NCBI GenBank assembly: GCA_046047315.1 | Contig: JBJOID010000014.1 | Location: 1 to 26,470 of the forward strand | DNA length: 26,470 nt | From: WGMK01 sp046047315 | GTDB lineage: Bacteria; Hydrogenedentota; Hydrogenedentia; Hydrogenedentales; JAEUWI01 | Direction of reading: 5' to 3' | Shown here: positions 1-8,238 of the stretch, piece by piece | Position numbering within the stretch: the stretch's first letter is position 1 | Layout: every line of letters begins with the position of its first letter | Notes under the pieces: model-generated | What the model was told of the DNA's origin: nothing | The model's database searches: none | What the model saw: only the letters and a program-made list of their open reading frames with translations | Translations under genes and position numbers: made by a program

Positions 1-2
1 CT

Positions 3-1217
3 GGCGGACAGCAGGGTGGCCTCACCCCGGCCGTCATGACCTTCGAGCCGGGCTTCGTGGATGTCCTTCTGAAGAAGGAATTGTATAAGGATGCGGCCGA
101 GCGCATCGAAGTGCTTGCGGGTGGTCCCACCGAGTTCACCATAGAGATGCGCCCGCTCATGGGCTTCGTCACCTTTGAGAGCGATCCCCCCGGCGCCACC
201 ATCGCGATGGATGGCGAAGTGCTGGGCGTCACCCCCATCCACAGCCGCGAGATTCCCGTTGGGTCGCATTCTTACGAAATCACCCTTGAGAATTACTACG
301 GCGCGACGGACTCCTTCGAGGTGCAGGAAGACTTCAAGTACACCAAGAAGTACGTGCTCAAGCCGATGGAGGCGACCTTGTCGCTGACCAGCCGCCCAAG
401 CGGGGCCTCTATCTTCATCAACAACAAAAAACAGGGTGAGACGACCCCCGCGAAATTCACCCTCATGCCCGGCGAGTACGTAATCTCCGTATACACCGAA
501 GGTTACGTGCAACAGGAAGAGCGCGTTGTGCTCGTTCCACGGGAGGAAAAGCAGCTGGCGCTGACCATGATTGCAGGGCAGGTGCCGCAGGGCATGGTGC
601 TGGTTCCCGCCGGTGAATTCGTCTTTGGCGCTGATCAGCGCGCCCCCGACGAGGCTCCCGCTACCACCATCTTCCTGCCCGCGTTCTACATCGACAAGAC
701 GGAGGTGACCAACGCGGAGTACCAGAAGGTATTTCCCGAGCACACCTATCCCACGGGTCAGGAAGATTTCCCGGTGACCGGCGTCTCGTGGAACGACGCC
801 ATGCGCTTTGCCTCGCTCAGCGGCAAGCGCCTGCCCACCGAGCAGGAATGGGAGAAGGCCGCGCGCGGCACCGATGGCCGCGAGTACCCCTGGGGGATGG
901 AGTATAACCCCGCCGCGCTCAACAACGCCGATTCCAAGAGCGAGGCCGCCATTCGCGTCGGCCAGTTCATCAGCGGCATGTCGCCCCACGGCTGCATGGA
1001 CATGGCCGGCAACGTCGCCGAGTGGACCCAGGATTGGTACGAAGCCTATCCCGGCAACACGCAGGTGACCAAGGAGTACGGCCAAATCTTCCGCGTCCTG
1101 CGCGGCGGAGATTACACCTCCGACCGTTTTGACGTTCGTTGCGCGCGCCGCCGCTTCGACAAAATGGACGCGAAAAAGCCAAACTATGGTTTCCGCTGCG
1201 CTCTGGATGTGAAGTGA
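3..1217 (+). CDS. PEGA-repeat protein with C-terminal formylglycine-generating-enzyme-like (FGE-sulfatase) domain, 5' end outside window
   Basis: The frame is open to the left window edge, so the first in-frame ATG (position 36) is probably internal and the gene is 5'-partial. Numbering from that ATG, residues 1-40 look like the end of one PEGA repeat. Two further PEGA repeats follow at about 43-110 and 112-180; each has the 'S.P.GA.I..(D/N)....G.TP' pattern and an aromatic Gly-Tyr or Tyr-Tyr turn. Residues 185-393 are an FGE/SUMF1-like C-type-lectin fold, shown by MVLVPAGEFVFG, DKTEVTNAEY, VTGVSWNDA, RLPTEQEWEKAARG, DMAGNVAEW, RVLRGGDY and a terminal GFRCA. PEGA repeats are usually extracytoplasmic or surface modules, and such proteins often carry an N-terminal Ser/Thr kinase, which could lie outside the window. 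The paired cysteines of true FGE, just after the GGS(Y/W) motif, are not seen (GGDYTSDRFD here), so sulfatase activation is unlikely. A binding or structural role is more plausible. Confidence 0.85.
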   Translation, partial: GGQQGGLTPAVMTFEPGFVDVLLKKELYKDAAERIEVLAGGPTEFTIEMRPLMGFVTFESDPPGATIAMDGEVLGVTPIHSREIPVGSHSYEITLENYYGATDSFEVQEDFKYTKKYVLKPMEATLSLTSRPSGASIFINNKKQGETTPAKFTLMPGEYVISVYTEGYVQQEERVVLVPREEKQLALTMIAGQVPQGMVLVPAGEFVFGADQRAPDEAPATTIFLPAFYIDKTEVTNAEYQKVFPEHTYPTGQEDFPVTGVSWNDAMRFASLSGKRLPTEQEWEKAARGTDGREYPWGMEYNPAALNNADSKSEAAIRVGQFISGMSPHGCMDMAGNVAEWTQDWYEAYPGNTQVTKEYGQIFRVLRGGDYTSDRFDVRCARRRFDKMDAKKPNYGFRCALDVK

Positions 1218-1322
1218 CTGTGTTAAAAATGCGATTTATCCTCAAGTGAATTGGGGTTCTTCTTGAGAATGCACCGTGAAACAACGTAAATTGCACGAAG
1301 CGGTGGCAGAAATAGTACTCCC

Positions 1323-1352
1323 TTGACAAGAGTTTTTATCCTGTACTAGAAT
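1323..1352 (+). promoter_or_regulatory. Sigma70-type promoter for the pilus operon
   Basis: A perfect -35 TTGACA (1323-1328) is followed by an 18-nt spacer and TAGAAT (1347-1352, five of six matches to TATAAT). Transcription would begin near 1359 and leave a leader of about 130 nt before the pilM-like start codon. This is the best consensus promoter in the first half of the window and lies in the only sizeable gap of that half (1218-1492). Apart from a weak CTCAAG/CTTGAG inverted repeat near 1250-1276 without a T-tract, nothing else was recognised in the gap. Confidence 0.7.
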
Positions 1353-1492
1353 GTCTGTCAAGGGTTTAGAAGAAACGCGAACGTATTTTCGGGCAGAGAA
1401 GGCGGGCTTTGCGCAGCCTCGGGGAGGGGACTTGGTTTCCGTCGCCCGCACCTTGAATTCGTTTGAAGCAGCCGTCTTGCGGGGTTGAGGCC

Positions 1493-3661
1493 ATGCTTGC
1501 ACGAGGCCGGAAGAAAAGACTGGTGCTCGACATAGGTTCGAGCGCGGTACGCCTGTGCGAATTGACCCATACAAAAAACGGCTATCAACTCTCCAAATAC
1601 GTCCAGCAGGAGTTTGATTCCGACCCGGCGCTGGACGAGGAATCCCGCAAGCGCAACCGGGTCTCCGCCACCCAGGCGGTGCTCAAAAAGGCCAAGGCCA
1701 AGCGCAAGAAAGCCATCTTCGGCGTGCCGGGCCAATCCGTTTTCACCCGCACCCGCACCCTCCCGCCTGTTCCCGAGTACAAGGTCAACCAAATCGTCCG
1801 CTACGAAATCCAGCAGCAGATTCCCTTCTCGCTGGATCAGATAGCCATGGACTACCAGATCCTCGACGGCACGGCGGCGACCGGCTACGAGGTGATGATG
1901 GCGGCCATCAAGACGGATGTGGTCGACAAGCACGTGCAGGTGCTGGAGGCCGTCAAGCGCTCGGTTGACCAGGTCGACGTATGCTGCATCTCGGCCTACA
2001 ACTGGCTCAAGCACACGGGCGAGTTCGGCGACCAGGGCGAATGCGTTGCGCTGATCGACATGGGCGCCACCACCACCGACATCGTCATTGAGCGCGAAGG
2101 CCGCTTCCGCTTTACCCGCCCGCTGAACTTTGGCGGCAACGACATCACCAAGGCCATCGCGGCGGCCTTTGGCGCGAATTTCCAGGATGCCGAGCGCATG
2201 AAGCGCGAGCGCGGGTTCGCCCCGACCGGCGACCCGGCGCGCGACGGCAAGGGCGGCGAGGTTATTGGCAAGGCCTTGCAGCGTTTCGTCAGCGAGACGA
2301 TGCGCTCCTTCGCTTACTTCCGCTCGCTTCCCGGGGGCGGACAGGTCCACCGCGTCATCCTCTGTGGCGGCGGCGCATGCCTGCGCAACATCGTCCCCTA
2401 CCTCCAATCCGCCCTCGGGGTGGAAGTGCGCATCGCGCAGCCGCTGGCGGGACTGGCAATCACGCCGGGCGCCCAGATGGTGAACGAGCGGCCGGAGCAG
2501 GCCTGCGTGGCGCTGGGTCTGGCCCTGCGCTGCTGCCAGCCGGTCACCATCGAGATCAACCTCATCCCGCCGCGCATCACCGAACTGGCGCGCCAGAAGG
2601 AACAAGCCTTCTATTGGGGGCTTTCGCTCGCCACGCTTGCGCTCATCATGGCCTCCATCATTCCCATGCGCGCGCAGGAAAACGTGATCGACCTGAAAGA
2701 AATAGATCGCCTGAAGCAGTTTATTGCCGCCTATGATCCGGAAATGGCGCAGGGCATCAAGGTGGGGCAACCCATACCAACCTCGACCAAGCGCAACGAT
2801 TTGCAGGCCGTGCAGGGGCGCATCAACGAGATCAAGAGTAACGTCGAAGTGCTGGATAAGGTGCGCGGCGAGCGCAACTTCTGGCTCGACGAATTCGCGA
2901 TCATCAATGATTCCCGGGCACGCGGCAAAGGCCTGTGGTTCTCGTCCATGCAGACCATTGCGCTGCGGCCGCAGCGGCAGGGCCAGCCTGGCTTGCCGGG
3001 CGCGCCTGGAGCCGGCGGCGGCGGCGCGGCGGCGCAACTTGCCCAAGCGGCAGGAGGGCCGCGTGGCCGGGGCGGGGCCGAACAGCAAGGGACGCTCTTT
3101 GCCGGCTTGGGCATCGACAATTGGACCAAGGCGGCGGCGGGCGGGGGGCGCCAGCCCCAGTTTGGGCGCAATCCCAACCAGAATGACAACGCCCCGGTTC
3201 AGGCAGCGGTCGAGCGCCAGAACGCCATTCGCATTTGGGGTTACGCCGAGAGCGACGAAGTGATAAACGACTTTGTCCAACGCCTGCGTAATGGCGAGCG
3301 CGCGCTGTCCGGTGGCGTCAAACTTGTGGTGAGTGAGGTGCGCCTGGATAACTCCAGCGTGCTGAGCAATCCATGGGATGTGCTTTTTCAGGCGGCTGAC
3401 CGCACCCGTCCCACGGCGATGGGCGGTCAGGATGCCGCCAACTACGGCGAGCGCATTTATTCGTTCGAGATCGACGTGCTCTTTGAGCGCGGGCCGGAGC
3501 TTCAGCCCGTCGGCAAGCGGGCAGAAGGCCAGCAAGGCGGCGGATTGCCGGGGCTTCCCCCGGCCGGCGCGCCACCCGCCGGCGCGCCACCAGCAGGGGG
3601 CGGCGCCGTTCCTGCGCAGATTCCGGGTCAGCAAGGTGGCCCCGGTGGAGCTGCCTCCTGA
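1493..3661 (+). CDS. pilM: PilM-like actin-fold ATPase fused to a PilN-like membrane domain (type IV pilus alignment complex)
   Basis: The product is about 722 aa. Residues 5-350 are an SHS2/actin-like PilM domain: an LVLDIGSSAVRL phosphate-binding loop near the start, ALIDMGATTTDIVI near 186, and a late VILCGGGACL motif. PilN-like sequence starts at about residue 355 with EINLIPPRI, the short Asn-Leu motif by which PilN binds PilM, and runs into one transmembrane helix at about 372-391. The rest is probably periplasmic and contains a Pro/Gly/Ala-rich stretch at about 493-534 and a Pro-Gly-Ala-rich tail from about 680. PilM and PilN are usually separate proteins of about 350 and 200 aa; here they are one chain. 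I chose ATG 1493 over an in-frame TTG at 1463 because the PilM fold starts right after it, although the ribosome-binding site is not clear for either. The next gene overlaps by one base (TGATG), which suggests translational coupling. Confidence 0.82.
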   Translation: MLARGRKKRLVLDIGSSAVRLCELTHTKNGYQLSKYVQQEFDSDPALDEESRKRNRVSATQAVLKKAKAKRKKAIFGVPGQSVFTRTRTLPPVPEYKVNQIVRYEIQQQIPFSLDQIAMDYQILDGTAATGYEVMMAAIKTDVVDKHVQVLEAVKRSVDQVDVCCISAYNWLKHTGEFGDQGECVALIDMGATTTDIVIEREGRFRFTRPLNFGGNDITKAIAAAFGANFQDAERMKRERGFAPTGDPARDGKGGEVIGKALQRFVSETMRSFAYFRSLPGGGQVHRVILCGGGACLRNIVPYLQSALGVEVRIAQPLAGLAITPGAQMVNERPEQACVALGLALRCCQPVTIEINLIPPRITELARQKEQAFYWGLSLATLALIMASIIPMRAQENVIDLKEIDRLKQFIAAYDPEMAQGIKVGQPIPTSTKRNDLQAVQGRINEIKSNVEVLDKVRGERNFWLDEFAIINDSRARGKGLWFSSMQTIALRPQRQGQPGLPGAPGAGGGGAAAQLAQAAGGPRGRGGAEQQGTLFAGLGIDNWTKAAAGGGRQPQFGRNPNQNDNAPVQAAVERQNAIRIWGYAESDEVINDFVQRLRNGERALSGGVKLVVSEVRLDNSSVLSNPWDVLFQAADRTRPTAMGGQDAANYGERIYSFEIDVLFERGPELQPVGKRAEGQQGGGLPGLPPAGAPPAGAPPAGGGAVPAQIPGQQGGPGGAAS

Positions 3662-4623
3662 TGCGCCGCAATCAGATCATATTTGGCTCTGTGCTGGTGC
3701 TGGTGCTGGCTGCCTTCGGCGGCGTGTATCAGTTTTACTTCAAGGAGAAGTTGGCGCAGTACAACCGCGACAAGCAATTCCGTAAGGATCTGGAAACCTC
3801 CGCGGAGGAGCTTTCGACCTTCTTCAGCGGTGTCAAGCCGGACACCGTTATCAGCCGTTGGCGCAATCAGGTGCAGCCATGGGCTGATGCCCTGAACGAC
3901 CGCGCGGAATTCTTCAACGACGGCCAATGGTTCGACCATGAGGAGCCCCCGGCACAGGGGCGCATTCTCCGCCTTTGGTACGGGGAAGAGCAGACCCGCA
4001 TGCTTGATGAGCTCTATAAGAGCATCTACGAAAAGGCGCCTGGCCTGTATGCCTTCCCCGAGGATATTCTGCGAAGCCTCGAGATCAAGACCGAGAACGA
4101 ACTGGCGCAGGAGCGGGAGATTACGCCGCAGATACTGAAGCGGGAATTGGCCAAGCTCAGCTTTGCTGATTCGCTCATCAATCTGCTTCTGGACGAGAAG
4201 ATTCTCGCATTGCGTGACATCAAACTCTGGCCCCGCCGGCAGGACAACAATCACAAGAAGCAGCTGGTCCTGTTGACGGTGGGCTTCGAGGTGGACATGT
4301 ATATGCGCCACCTCGTGCATTTCCTGGAAGTGCTTCGGCGTCAGCGGCGGTACTTCCACATCGACGCCATCCATGTGTCGAATCGTCGCATTGCGGAGCA
4401 GTTCGATCCGCCACTCAATGTGCGCGTCATCATGACGCAGGCCCGGTTCTCTGGAACGGGCGCCGACGGCGGTCAGGCCGGTGGCGCTGGGTCGGCGCGC
4501 TCGATGTTCGAAATTACCACGCCGCGCACCGCGCCGCCTCCGCCGCCACCCGCAGCCGAGCCGACGATGTTGCAAAAGGCGTGGAAACTTTTCAAACGCT
4601 ATGTACTCTTTACGAATAAGTAG
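3661..4623 (+). CDS. PilO-like / Amuc_1100-like inner-membrane pilus protein
   Basis: This is a 320-aa protein with one N-terminal transmembrane helix (residues 5-24, a hydrophobic run after MRRNQ). A charged, helical, coiled-coil-prone stretch follows to about residue 60, then a mixed alpha/beta periplasmic region. The segment around 210-270 (KKQLVLLTVGFEVDMYMRHL to the RVIMTQARF strand) resembles the ferredoxin-like domain of PilO-type proteins. The C-terminal 40 residues hold a run of six prolines and a basic-hydrophobic end. The position between the PilM/N fusion and a PilP-like protein, upstream of a secretin, matches pilMNOPQ order and also the gene set around Amuc_1100 in Akkermansia. 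ATG 3661 overlaps the upstream stop, with GGAG at 3647-3650 as the likely ribosome-binding site. Assignment rests mainly on size, topology and context; the sequence itself is not clearly diagnostic. Confidence 0.6.
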   Translation: MRRNQIIFGSVLVLVLAAFGGVYQFYFKEKLAQYNRDKQFRKDLETSAEELSTFFSGVKPDTVISRWRNQVQPWADALNDRAEFFNDGQWFDHEEPPAQGRILRLWYGEEQTRMLDELYKSIYEKAPGLYAFPEDILRSLEIKTENELAQEREITPQILKRELAKLSFADSLINLLLDEKILALRDIKLWPRRQDNNHKKQLVLLTVGFEVDMYMRHLVHFLEVLRRQRRYFHIDAIHVSNRRIAEQFDPPLNVRVIMTQARFSGTGADGGQAGGAGSARSMFEITTPRTAPPPPPPAAEPTMLQKAWKLFKRYVLFTNK

Positions 4624-4626
4624 GTC

Positions 4627-5145
4627 ATGGTAGATAAACTGCGAAAAGCTGGAGCGTGGCTGTGGGCCTTCAAGGAGCGCCTGATCCTCCTCGTCATGGT
4701 GGGGGTGCTGGGCAACCAGGTCTACCTGCTGCTGAATCCGCCCGCGCCGGAATCCCCCAAAGTGCTTCGTGCGCCTTCGGCGGAGTTTAGCGACACGACT
4801 GACCCAATCATCCTGCCGCCGGTTCCGCCGCCGATTCCGTCCGATGGTGCCGGCCAGGGAAGCTTTAGCGCGCTGGTGGATCGCAATCCGTTCTGGTATT
4901 ACTCGAATCAGGAAGACAGTTCGGGGACAGGGGACATCCCGGCAGACCTGATTCAGTTGGTGCGGATACAGACCTCGGGCAACCGGGTCCGGGCGCAGTT
5001 GAAGACGCGCACGGCCACCAAGTGGTTCAACCCCGGTGACAAGTTTGAAGAGTTCGAATTGATCAGTATCGACGCCGCGGCGGGGACCGCGACCGTCTTT
5101 GTGACGAGTTATGGCAAGCAAGTGGTTCTCACTGCGCAAAGCTAG
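4627..5145 (+). CDS. PilP / GspC-homology-region-like inner-membrane pilus protein
   Basis: This 172-aa protein starts 3 nt after the upstream stop. Residues 1-17 are basic, 18-37 form one membrane helix (LILLVMVGVLGNQVYLLL), and a Pro-rich linker (PPVPPPIPSDG) spans roughly 40-80. The C-terminal 65 residues form a small beta domain (LIQLVRIQTSGNRVRAQL, KWFNPGDKFEEFELISID, TATVFV). This matches the pattern of the PilP/GspC homology region, which docks on the N-domains of the secretin. A secretin gene follows directly, which supports a role as the inner-membrane to secretin connector. Classical PilP is a lipoprotein, whereas this protein has a membrane helix and no lipobox, so it is closer to GspC in topology. 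Confidence 0.6.
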   Translation: MVDKLRKAGAWLWAFKERLILLVMVGVLGNQVYLLLNPPAPESPKVLRAPSAEFSDTTDPIILPPVPPPIPSDGAGQGSFSALVDRNPFWYYSNQEDSSGTGDIPADLIQLVRIQTSGNRVRAQLKTRTATKWFNPGDKFEEFELISIDAAAGTATVFVTSYGKQVVLTAQS

Positions 5146-5147
5146 GG

Positions 5148-5177
5148 TTGCTAACGGGTTAGCGGCTAAGTTATAGT
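5148..5177 (+). promoter_or_regulatory. Possible internal promoter for the secretin gene
   Basis: The 61-nt gap between the PilP-like and secretin genes holds TTGCTA (5148-5153), an 18-nt spacer and TATAGT (5172-5177, five of six matches). A small inverted repeat GCTAA-CGGG-TTAGC lies inside the spacer. A ribosome-binding site GGGAGG (5190-5195) sits 11 nt before the secretin ATG. The -35 is imperfect, so this is a candidate only. Confidence 0.35.
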
Positions 5178-5206
5178 CCGCATGAGAGCGGGAGGTCGAG
5201 ACCGTA

Positions 5207-8200
5207 ATGAGTAGAGCAGCGTTGCGAAACTTCGCGTGGGGGCTCGTGTGCGTCCTTGGGATGCCATCAGCCCTGAGCCACGCCCAGGGTGAAACGGTAG
5301 AGGCGCAACCGCTCGCGCGGCAGACCGCCGTGGCCACCGAGGAGAATCCGTCCGCGGACGTTTCCATCGAGGCGCCGGGTGGCACCGCCCGGGAGCATTT
5401 CGAGCGGGGCGTGCAGCTCTACAAGAACGGCTTGTACCGGGAAGCGGAAAGCGCGTTCAATCGCGCCTTGGCGCTTGACCCCAATCTCGAAGACGCCCGG
5501 GCCTTCCTGCAGAAGTGCGACGCCAAATTGCGCGCCGGCCTGAGCGGCGTTGATCCCACGGCCGTGCCCGAGTTCGAGACTTTCGACCCGGAATCCGTCC
5601 CCAGCAGCAGCGAGACACCGCCGTTGAGCGCGGACGAACTGAAGCGCGAGCGTGTGCGCGAACTGCTCTCCGACGCCGCCCGTTATCTGGAAGCTGGATG
5701 GCACACGGTCGCCAAGGACATTTATCAGCAGGTGCTGCTGATTGAGCCCAACAATCCCGAGGCCCAGGCGGGCGCGCACAAGGCTGCGCTTGGCGAAAGC
5801 AACAAGGCGATTGACGACACGTCCAAGAAGAAAGAGATTGACCGGCAGCGCATTCGGGAAGCCATCGAAGAAGAGAAGCTCCTGCCCGAGGGCGCGGGCC
5901 CCGATGGTATTAAGCCGTACCGTTTCACGGTGCGCGAAATCGAGGAAGAGTTTACGCAGGAGCGTGAAGTCTCCACCATCGAGAAGATGCTGCAGGAAGC
6001 CGTCAGCATCGAATTCGAAGACATTCACATTTCCGAGATCATTACCTTCATCGCCGACAGCTACGACGTGAACGTGGTAATTGACAAGCGCGCCGTGGCT
6101 CCCGAGGCCGAAGCGCTTCCCGCCGACCAGTTTGGCCCCGGCCCTGGTGGCCCCGGTGCTCCGGGCGTCCCCGGCCGACCCGGCGCTCCCGGTGCGGTTC
6201 CCGGCCGTCCCGGCGCTCCGCCCCAGTTTGGAGGACAGCAGCAGTTCCCGCAGCAGCAGCCGTTCCGTCCGAATAACCAGCGCGGCGGCGTGGGCAATCA
6301 GCCGCTCAACTTCGCCGCTGACACCGAGCTTATCTATGGCGCTCGCTCCGACGGCATGGTGGACTACATCCGCCTGAACGACGTGACGCTGGAGCAGGCG
6401 CTTCAGGCGCTGCTGCGTCCCCTTAAGCTGGACTACTCGATCCAGCCCGGCTTCATCTGGATCAGCAATCCCGAGATCATCCGCAGCGAATCCTTCGAGA
6501 AGATCGAGACGCGCTACTATGAGCTTCGTAATGCCGGTTCCGAGACCCTGTTCAAGGTGCCGCTGCGCAACGCCTTCGGTGGTGTGAGCAGCGGTCTGGG
6601 CGGCGGCGGCGGTGGCGGTGGTCTGGGTGGCGGCGGCTTTGGCGGTCAAGGTGGATTCGGTGGCGGTGGTGGTGGACTCGGTGGCCGCAGCCAGTTTGGC
6701 GGCGGCGGAGCCGGGGGGTTTAGCAACCGTAATACCGGCGGCTTCGGCGGTGGTGGCGGTGGTGGTGGCTTTGGTGGCGGCGGAGGTGGCTTCGGTGGCG
6801 GCGGAGGACGCTCCGGCACCGACGTAACCGCGATCTCGAACATCTCTGACTTGTTCTCTTCTTTCGATGACACGCAGGTGGGCGAAGTGCCGGCCGAGCA
6901 GTTCATCGCCGGTCTCAACCGCCAAGGCACCGGCGCGGGCCAGCAGGGCCGCAACGTGAACCGTGGCGCGGGCCAGAACCAGGCCCAGGGCGGCGCGCAG
7001 CTTGGCGCTTCCGGTTCGACCTCCGACGAGTCGCCGCTGCTGGCTCTGATGGAACGCTTGATTCCCGATGTGTACGAGCCTTTCACTGGGCAACTGCTTT
7101 CGGAGTTGATCTACAACCCGACGAACAACATGCTAATCGTGCGCAACACGCCGTCGAACTTGGACAAGTTCGAGAAGGAACTCGCCCAGATCGACGTAAC
7201 GCCGCGTCAGGTGAGCATCGAGGCGAAGTTCCTCACCATCCGCATCGAAGACATGGACAAGATCGGGTTCAATTGGGACCTTGGCCTCTCTGACCTGAAC
7301 AATCGCACGCGCTCGGCCATCGACCCGCGCGGTTACCCGACCGCGGGATCGGGCACGGGCACGGGTGGAACCGGCGGCGCGGGCGGTGCAAGCCAGATCG
7401 ACACCTACGACTTCGACATCAACGGCGACGGCGTGGATGAGTCCATTCCCTTCTACAAGCGTCCCGACGGCACGAACGTGATTCGCAACACCATCAGCGA
7501 CCTGGCGATTGGCGCGCTGACGGGCGATCCCACCTCGACCTTCAAGTTGACCGGAACGATTCTGGACAACAGCGACGGCGACACGCTGTCGGTGACTTTC
7601 GACTTCCTGGACAGTCTGGACGAGACGGAATTGCTGAGCGCGCCCCGTGTGACCACGATGAACCGCAAGCCCGCCGTGATTGCAGACTTCACGACGGAAT
7701 ACTTCGTGGCGAGCGTGGACAACCAGGTGTTCACGACCGACGGCGGTTTCGGCGGAACGCCCACCACGTCCATCACCCAGAACGTGCTGCCCGTCCCCTA
7801 CAACTTCGGCATCTCGCTGTCGGTCACGCCGCAGATTCGCGACGACGACCAGGTGCGTCTCTGGCTGAACCCGGAAGTGCGCACGCGCGTGGGCGAGAAG
7901 GAGTTCACGCAGACCTCGGTTATCGGCGACGCGGAAGTGGACTCCACCATTGTGCTGCCGACCACCAGCTGGCAGGCGGTGTGGACCAACGTGATTGTGC
8001 ATGACGGCGACACGCTGGTGCTCGGCGGGCTTGTGCAGGACCAGTCCATTCAGGGTGAGGAAAAGATGCCTTACCTGGCGGACATTCCGGTGCTGGGCTT
8101 CCTCTTCCGCAGCAAGACGAAGGAAGTACGCCAGTCCAGCCTGCTGATCTTTGTCACCCCGGAAATCATCGACACAACGGGCGCCCGCTTCTTCGACGTG

Positions 8201-8215
8201 GGCAACGAGATCTAG
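5207..8215 (+). CDS. TPR-containing type IV pilus / type II secretion outer-membrane secretin with collagen-like and polyglycine inserts
   Basis: The product is 1002 aa. Residues 1-27 are a signal peptide ending near ALSHAQ. TPR-like helices span about 62-110 and 145-195. Residues 264-295 (VSIEFEDIHISEIITFIADS) and about 384-420 (VDYIRLNDVTLEQALQALL) look like two halves of one secretin/STN N-domain, separated by a Pro-Gly-rich collagen-like insert (309-365). A second, almost pure Gly insert occupies about 459-536. An N-domain strand pair (LIYNPTNNMLIVRNTPSNL) leads into the C-terminal secretin beta domain (about 665-1000), with QVSIEAKFLTI, DGDTLVLGGLVQD, the PYLADIPVLGFLFRSK signature and SSLLIFVTPEII. 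Secretins form the outer-membrane gate for pili or type II secretion. TPR at the N-terminus is as in Akkermansia Amuc_1098-type secretins. The gene lies after PilM/N, PilO-like and PilP-like genes and ends at a strong terminator. Confidence 0.92.
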   Translation: MSRAALRNFAWGLVCVLGMPSALSHAQGETVEAQPLARQTAVATEENPSADVSIEAPGGTAREHFERGVQLYKNGLYREAESAFNRALALDPNLEDARAFLQKCDAKLRAGLSGVDPTAVPEFETFDPESVPSSSETPPLSADELKRERVRELLSDAARYLEAGWHTVAKDIYQQVLLIEPNNPEAQAGAHKAALGESNKAIDDTSKKKEIDRQRIREAIEEEKLLPEGAGPDGIKPYRFTVREIEEEFTQEREVSTIEKMLQEAVSIEFEDIHISEIITFIADSYDVNVVIDKRAVAPEAEALPADQFGPGPGGPGAPGVPGRPGAPGAVPGRPGAPPQFGGQQQFPQQQPFRPNNQRGGVGNQPLNFAADTELIYGARSDGMVDYIRLNDVTLEQALQALLRPLKLDYSIQPGFIWISNPEIIRSESFEKIETRYYELRNAGSETLFKVPLRNAFGGVSSGLGGGGGGGGLGGGGFGGQGGFGGGGGGLGGRSQFGGGGAGGFSNRNTGGFGGGGGGGGFGGGGGGFGGGGGRSGTDVTAISNISDLFSSFDDTQVGEVPAEQFIAGLNRQGTGAGQQGRNVNRGAGQNQAQGGAQLGASGSTSDESPLLALMERLIPDVYEPFTGQLLSELIYNPTNNMLIVRNTPSNLDKFEKELAQIDVTPRQVSIEAKFLTIRIEDMDKIGFNWDLGLSDLNNRTRSAIDPRGYPTAGSGTGTGGTGGAGGASQIDTYDFDINGDGVDESIPFYKRPDGTNVIRNTISDLAIGALTGDPTSTFKLTGTILDNSDGDTLSVTFDFLDSLDETELLSAPRVTTMNRKPAVIADFTTEYFVASVDNQVFTTDGGFGGTPTTSITQNVLPVPYNFGISLSVTPQIRDDDQVRLWLNPEVRTRVGEKEFTQTSVIGDAEVDSTIVLPTTSWQAVWTNVIVHDGDTLVLGGLVQDQSIQGEEKMPYLADIPVLGFLFRSKTKEVRQSSLLIFVTPEIIDTTGARFFDVGNEI
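6131..6226 (+). repeat. Collagen-like Gly-X-Y coding repeat inside the secretin
   Basis: Codons for residues about 309-340 of the secretin encode Gly-Pro-Gly, Gly-Ala-Pro, Gly-Val-Pro and Gly-Arg-Pro triplets. They contain near-repeats of the 'ccggccg(a/t)cccggcgctcc' type. A Gln/Phe/Pro-rich stretch follows to residue 356. The repeat lies between the two halves of an N-domain, where an insert would form an exposed loop. Confidence 0.75.
6581..6814 (+). repeat. Low-complexity polyglycine coding tract (GGC/GGT repeats) in the secretin
   Basis: Residues about 459-536 of the secretin are mostly Gly with scattered Leu, Phe, Gln, Ser and Arg, in GGGF and GGGL-type units. The DNA is a run of ggc/ggt triplets prone to slippage or assembly error. 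The open frame is kept throughout, and recognisable secretin sequence resumes afterwards. Confidence 0.8.
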
Positions 8216-8238
8216 GCTTATCCCAAGACGTATCACGC

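Noticed and set aside
1248..1278. CTCAAG/CTTGAG inverted repeat as a terminator of the first gene
   Set aside because: The stem is short, the loop long and no T-tract follows.
1358..3634. Long minus-strand open frame (758 codons) opposite the pilM-like gene, and similar ones at 3628-5385 and 5267-7093
   Set aside because: Composition is Arg/Ala/His/Gly-rich with no recognisable motifs; these are shadows of G/C-rich genes whose sense-strand products are clear.
6581..6814. Gly-codon tract considered as a CRISPR-like or tandem DNA repeat array
   Set aside because: The repeats are in-frame glycine codons without constant-length units or spacers.
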